From assembly GCA_035547425.1 (NCBI GenBank), contig DASZUU010000044.1, positions 43,785 to 107,784 on the forward strand: a DNA stretch of 64,000 nt, written 5' to 3'. Position 1 is the stretch's first letter. Every line of letters begins with the position of its first letter. Below are positions 61,336-64,000 of the stretch, piece by piece. The position numbers and the translations under genes were made by a program. Origin of the DNA: Alloacidobacterium sp035547425. Lineage in GTDB: Bacteria; Acidobacteriota; Terriglobia; Terriglobales; Acidobacteriaceae. The notes beneath the pieces are model-generated. The model saw only the letters and a program-made list of their open reading frames with translations. It searched no databases and was not told the DNA's origin.

Positions 61336-61965
61336 CTAGAGAGCGAGAAATTCCCGTACGGCCTTCGCTGTATCCCGGTCCGGTCCAAAGATTGCCGAGA
61401 TGACAGCCACCGAATCCGCCCCGGCATCCAGCACCGCGCGCGCTGTCTCCATCCGAATTCCGCCGATAGCAACCAATGGCTTGCGGGTTAACTCACGCGC
61501 TTTACGAACGCCCTCCAGCCCGATTACGGGATCGGGGCTTAACTTGGAAGTCGTATCGAACACAGGACCAATGGCGATGTAATCTGCCGTGGAGCCATCG
61601 GCAGCCTCGACTTGAGCCAAAGTATGTGTCGAGGCCCCCACAATAAGATCGGGGCCTACGATCCGCCGTGCTTCTTCCGGTGACACATCATCCTGCCCTA
61701 CATGCACGCCGTCAAATTCCGCCTGCACAGCCAAATGCGGATGATCGTTCATGATCAGCGTGAGCCCGGGCTGGGCTATTTTGCGCAATTCCAGCGCGTC
61801 GGCAAGGATATCCTCCGGTGACCCAAGCTTATTGCGATATTGCAGAAGGGTCACACCCGCATTCTGCAGATCGCTTACGATACGCCGAAGAGCGGACCCG
61901 CGCTCAAATGTCGGCAGAACAGAAGCATCCAGAATGGGATAAAACTTTGGAAGAGAAAGTGCCAT
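61336..61965 (-). CDS. thiE: Thiamine phosphate synthase
   Basis: 209-residue TIM barrel. FYPILDASVLP, VTLLQYRNK (diphosphate-binding region), LIMNDHPHLAVQAEFDGVHVGQDDVSPEEAR (the HxGQxD motif) and IGPVFDTTSKLSPD then VAIGGI and AVISAIFG match ThiE. It joins HMP diphosphate and THZ phosphate. It is 39 bases downstream of accC on the same strand, an unusual neighbour. I found no TPP riboswitch in that gap. Confidence 0.94.
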   Translation of the reverse strand: MALSLPKFYPILDASVLPTFERGSALRRIVSDLQNAGVTLLQYRNKLGSPEDILADALELRKIAQPGLTLIMNDHPHLAVQAEFDGVHVGQDDVSPEEARRIVGPDLIVGASTHTLAQVEAADGSTADYIAIGPVFDTTSKLSPDPVIGLEGVRKARELTRKPLVAIGGIRMETARAVLDAGADSVAVISAIFGPDRDTAKAVREFLAL

Positions 61966-62004
61966 GCCTTCGTTCCTTTATTCGCGTTCCGGTGAGTAAC
62001 AAAT

Positions 62005-63381
62005 CTACTTGATTCCCTCTGCTGCCTTACGTTCCTTCTCGCGCTCGAAATACCGCTCCATAAACTTCGTATCGAAGTTGCCGTCGCGAAACTCCTGATC
62101 CTGGAAAATTCCCTTATGCAGCGGAATGGTAGTGTGAATGCCTTCTACGACAAACATATCGAGCGCGCGCCGCATTCTCGCCATTGCTTCTTCACGATCC
62201 TTGCCGTGCGTAATCAGCTTGGCGATGAGCGAATCGTAATACGGAGGCACAACGCCTTCCGCATACTGCGCTGTATCGACGCGAACGCCATTGCCTCCAG
62301 GCACATTGAAGGCATGAATTTTTCCCGCCGAGGGCGTGAACTTCTCCGGGTGCTCTGCATTGATGCGGCACTCGATGGCGTGGCCGCGGATCGTTGTCGG
62401 CTCCGGCAGAATGCTCGACAGTTTCTCCCCGGCGGCAATGCGCAACTGCGCTTTCACAAGATCAATGCCGGTGACCATCTCGGTAACCGGGTGTTCCACC
62501 TGAATGCGCGTATTCATTTCGATGAAGTACAGCTTGCCGTCTTCATCCATCAGAAACTCAATCGTGCCTGCATTCTGGTAGCCGACACCTTCAAGCGAAC
62601 GCTTCAATGTCTTGCCGATATCCTCGCGCAGCTTCTGCGTTACCTGCAGCGAGGGTGCTTCCTCAATCAATTTCTGGTGCCGCCGCTGAATGGAGCACTC
62701 GCGCTCGCCAAGCGATAGCACGTTGCCATGCTCATCTGCCAGAATCTGGAACTCGATATGGCGTGGGCGCTCAATGAATTTCTCCATGTAGAGATCGCCG
62801 TTGCCAAATGCGTTTGCAGCTTCGCTGCTGGCAGCCCGGAAAAGTCCCGGCAACTCTTCTGCCGTGCGAACTACGCGCATGCCGCGTCCGCCGCCACCCG
62901 CGGTCGCCTTCAGAATGACCGGATAGCCGACCGATTTCGCCCATTCAAGCGCTTCTTCTTCGCTCCCGATCACCCCGTCGGACCCAGGCAGAATCGGCAC
63001 TTTCGCCTTCTTCATTGCCTGGCGGGCTTTTTCCTTCTCGCCCATCAGGCGAGTCACTTCCGGAGGAGGCCCGATAAATTTGATATTCGACGCGCGGCAT
63101 ACCTCGGCAAAGTTCGCATTCTCACTGAGCAGGCCGTAGCCGGGATGAATGGCATCCACGTCCGCAATTTCAGCTGCGCTGATGACTGCGGGCACGTTCA
63201 AGTAGCTTTCAGCCGAACGCGGCGGCCCGATGCAAATAGCTTCGTCAGCAAAACGCACGTGCAGGGAGTTGCGATCCGCCTCGGAATACACGGCCACGGT
63301 ACGAATGCCTAATTCCTTGCAGGCACAGATCACGCGCAGCGCAATTTCGCCACGATTGGCGATTAAGACTTTTCGAAACAT
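62005..63381 (-). CDS. accC: Acetyl-CoA carboxylase, biotin carboxylase subunit
   Basis: 458 residues. FRKVLIANRGEIALRVICACKELGI, GYGLLSENANFAEVC, GEKEKARQAMKKAKVP, the ATP-grasp glycine loop KATAGGGGRGMRVV, FIERPRHIEFQILAD, and FIEMNTRIQVEHPVTEM with catalytic residues are all canonical. It carboxylates biotin on AccB in the first step of fatty-acid synthesis. The start is 6 bases after accB stops. Confidence 0.97.
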   Translation of the reverse strand: MFRKVLIANRGEIALRVICACKELGIRTVAVYSEADRNSLHVRFADEAICIGPPRSAESYLNVPAVISAAEIADVDAIHPGYGLLSENANFAEVCRASNIKFIGPPPEVTRLMGEKEKARQAMKKAKVPILPGSDGVIGSEEEALEWAKSVGYPVILKATAGGGGRGMRVVRTAEELPGLFRAASSEAANAFGNGDLYMEKFIERPRHIEFQILADEHGNVLSLGERECSIQRRHQKLIEEAPSLQVTQKLREDIGKTLKRSLEGVGYQNAGTIEFLMDEDGKLYFIEMNTRIQVEHPVTEMVTGIDLVKAQLRIAAGEKLSSILPEPTTIRGHAIECRINAEHPEKFTPSAGKIHAFNVPGGNGVRVDTAQYAEGVVPPYYDSLIAKLITHGKDREEAMARMRRALDMFVVEGIHTTIPLHKGIFQDQEFRDGNFDTKFMERYFEREKERKAAEGIK

Positions 63382-63387
63382 AAAAAC

Positions 63388-63897
63388 CTAGCGCGGACGA
63401 ACCGCAAAGAGCTGCTGGCCGTATTCCACCGGCTGACCATTTTGAACAAAGCGCTTTACGATCTCCCCGGATGCATCGGACTCGATCTCGTTCATCAGCT
63501 TCATTGCTTCAATAATGCAGAGCACCTGTCCCTGTTCCACCTGATCGCCCACTTTCACAAAGGCAGGCGTGCCGGGCGATGGGGACTCATAGAACGTTCC
63601 GACAATGGGCGATTTCACGATGTGGAGCGAAGTATCCTCGCTCTCCGCAGCGGGCGCAGATGTTGCCGGAGCAGCAGCGGCCTGGACTGCAGGCACTGCC
63701 GCCGGAGCTGGAGCTGCCGCAGCAGCAGGAGCAGCGGCCAGCAAGCGGCTGAGATTCGCAAGATCAACCGAACTGCTTTCCTGCGCAAACTTGATGCGGA
63801 CTTTCAACTCGCCGCGTTCAAGATCGAACTCGCCGATCTTATTTTCTTTCAGGAACTCGATCAGTTCCTTGAGCTCTTTCATCTCTTCTGGATTCAT
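63388..63897 (-). CDS. accB: Biotin carboxyl carrier protein of acetyl-CoA carboxylase
   Basis: 169 residues. A helical N-terminus (ELKELIEFLKENKIGEFDLERGELKVRIKF), an Ala/Pro-rich flexible linker (about 52-88) and a biotinyl domain with VKSPIVGTFYESPSPGTPAFVKVGDQV and the biotinylation motif EAMKLMNEI (Lys133). Normal length and architecture. It is transcribed with accC and probably thiE. Confidence 0.97.
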   Translation of the reverse strand: MNPEEMKELKELIEFLKENKIGEFDLERGELKVRIKFAQESSSVDLANLSRLLAAAPAAAAAPAPAAVPAVQAAAAPATSAPAAESEDTSLHIVKSPIVGTFYESPSPGTPAFVKVGDQVEQGQVLCIIEAMKLMNEIESDASGEIVKRFVQNGQPVEYGQQLFAVRPR

Positions 63898-63925
63898 CTT
63901 TGAGTGTCTCTCAACTTCACAGGCA

Positions 63926-64000
63926 TCATAGCTGGATCAACGCCTTTGGTGCAGGCGTTAAAATTTTTCCGCCGTTTTCCGTTACGGCAACCATGTCTTC
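63926..64000 (-). CDS. C-terminal end of probable M24 (Xaa-Pro) peptidase
   Basis: The reverse strand is open from the right edge to a TGA at 63926 and reads EDMVAVTENGGKILTPAPKAL followed by three residues. EDMVxVTExGxxxLTxxPK is the usual last strand of PepP/PepQ-type peptidases, and such a gene commonly precedes accB. Only 24 residues are visible, so the identity rests on that pattern and the position. Confidence 0.55.
   Translation of the reverse strand, partial: EDMVAVTENGGKILTPAPKALIQL

Noticed and set aside
61966..62004. TPP riboswitch before thiE
   Set aside because: The gap is only 39 bases and lacks the THI-element conserved blocks.
1..64000. CRISPR arrays, tRNAs, prophage or intact transposons
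   Set aside because: None seen: intergenic regions are short and no regularly spaced repeats, cloverleaf or transposase genes were recognised by eye.

Overview
The window looks like a chromosomal segment of an Acidobacteriota genome, most likely class Terriglobia. The basis is three very large Oar-like TonB-dependent receptors with N-terminal carboxypeptidase-regulatory-like domains, a clustered hopanoid pathway, the futalosine-pathway gene mqnD, NtrC-type regulators tied to ABC efflux, and a fairly even, moderately high GC content. I saw no rRNA, tRNA, CRISPR array, prophage or intact insertion sequence.

Layout. 1-5.4 kb: 3' part of anmK, a LytS/LytT-type two-component system coupled to an alcohol dehydrogenase, then ispG. 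5.4-8.9 kb: a small secreted protein, a GT2 glycosyltransferase, a Spinster-like MFS carrier and queF. 8.9-12.6 kb: an adaptor, TPR and TolC operon without an inner-membrane pump. 12.7-24.1 kb: hopanoid block, with hpnJ and two small DMT proteins on the plus strand, and a tight minus-strand operon hpnA-hpnG-ADH-ADH-hpnC-hpnD-hpnE followed by a GH15 enzyme. 24.6-28.0 kb: an Oar-like receptor broken by a single-base frameshift. 28.6-33.5 kb: housekeeping genes (CAP protein, FtsB-like, phosphohexomutase, CutA, MqnD). 33.6-42 kb: an intact Oar-like receptor, an orphan DppC-like permease, and a rhamnose module (GH78-like enzyme plus RhaT). 42-45.3 kb: a bifunctional-nuclease-like protein, miaB and homoserine dehydrogenase. 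45.4-53.2 kb: an efflux operon of adaptor, two ABC ATPases, TolC, NtrC-like regulator and NtrY-like kinase, preceded by a convincing sigma-54 promoter and tandem upstream dyads. 53.3-64 kb: a third Oar-like receptor, a GNAT, two APC amino-acid permeases, a small secreted protein, thiE, accC, accB and the tail of a probable M24 peptidase.

Functional links. The hopanoid enzymes cover squalene formation (HpnC/D/E) and C35 side-chain work (HpnA/G/J); squalene-hopene cyclase and HpnH are not in the window. Two zinc dehydrogenases inside that operon are candidates for an unassigned side-chain reduction. The efflux operon appears to encode its own activator and kinase, and its promoter architecture suggests autoregulation through sigma-54. 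REP-like intergenic hairpins sit at several gene ends.
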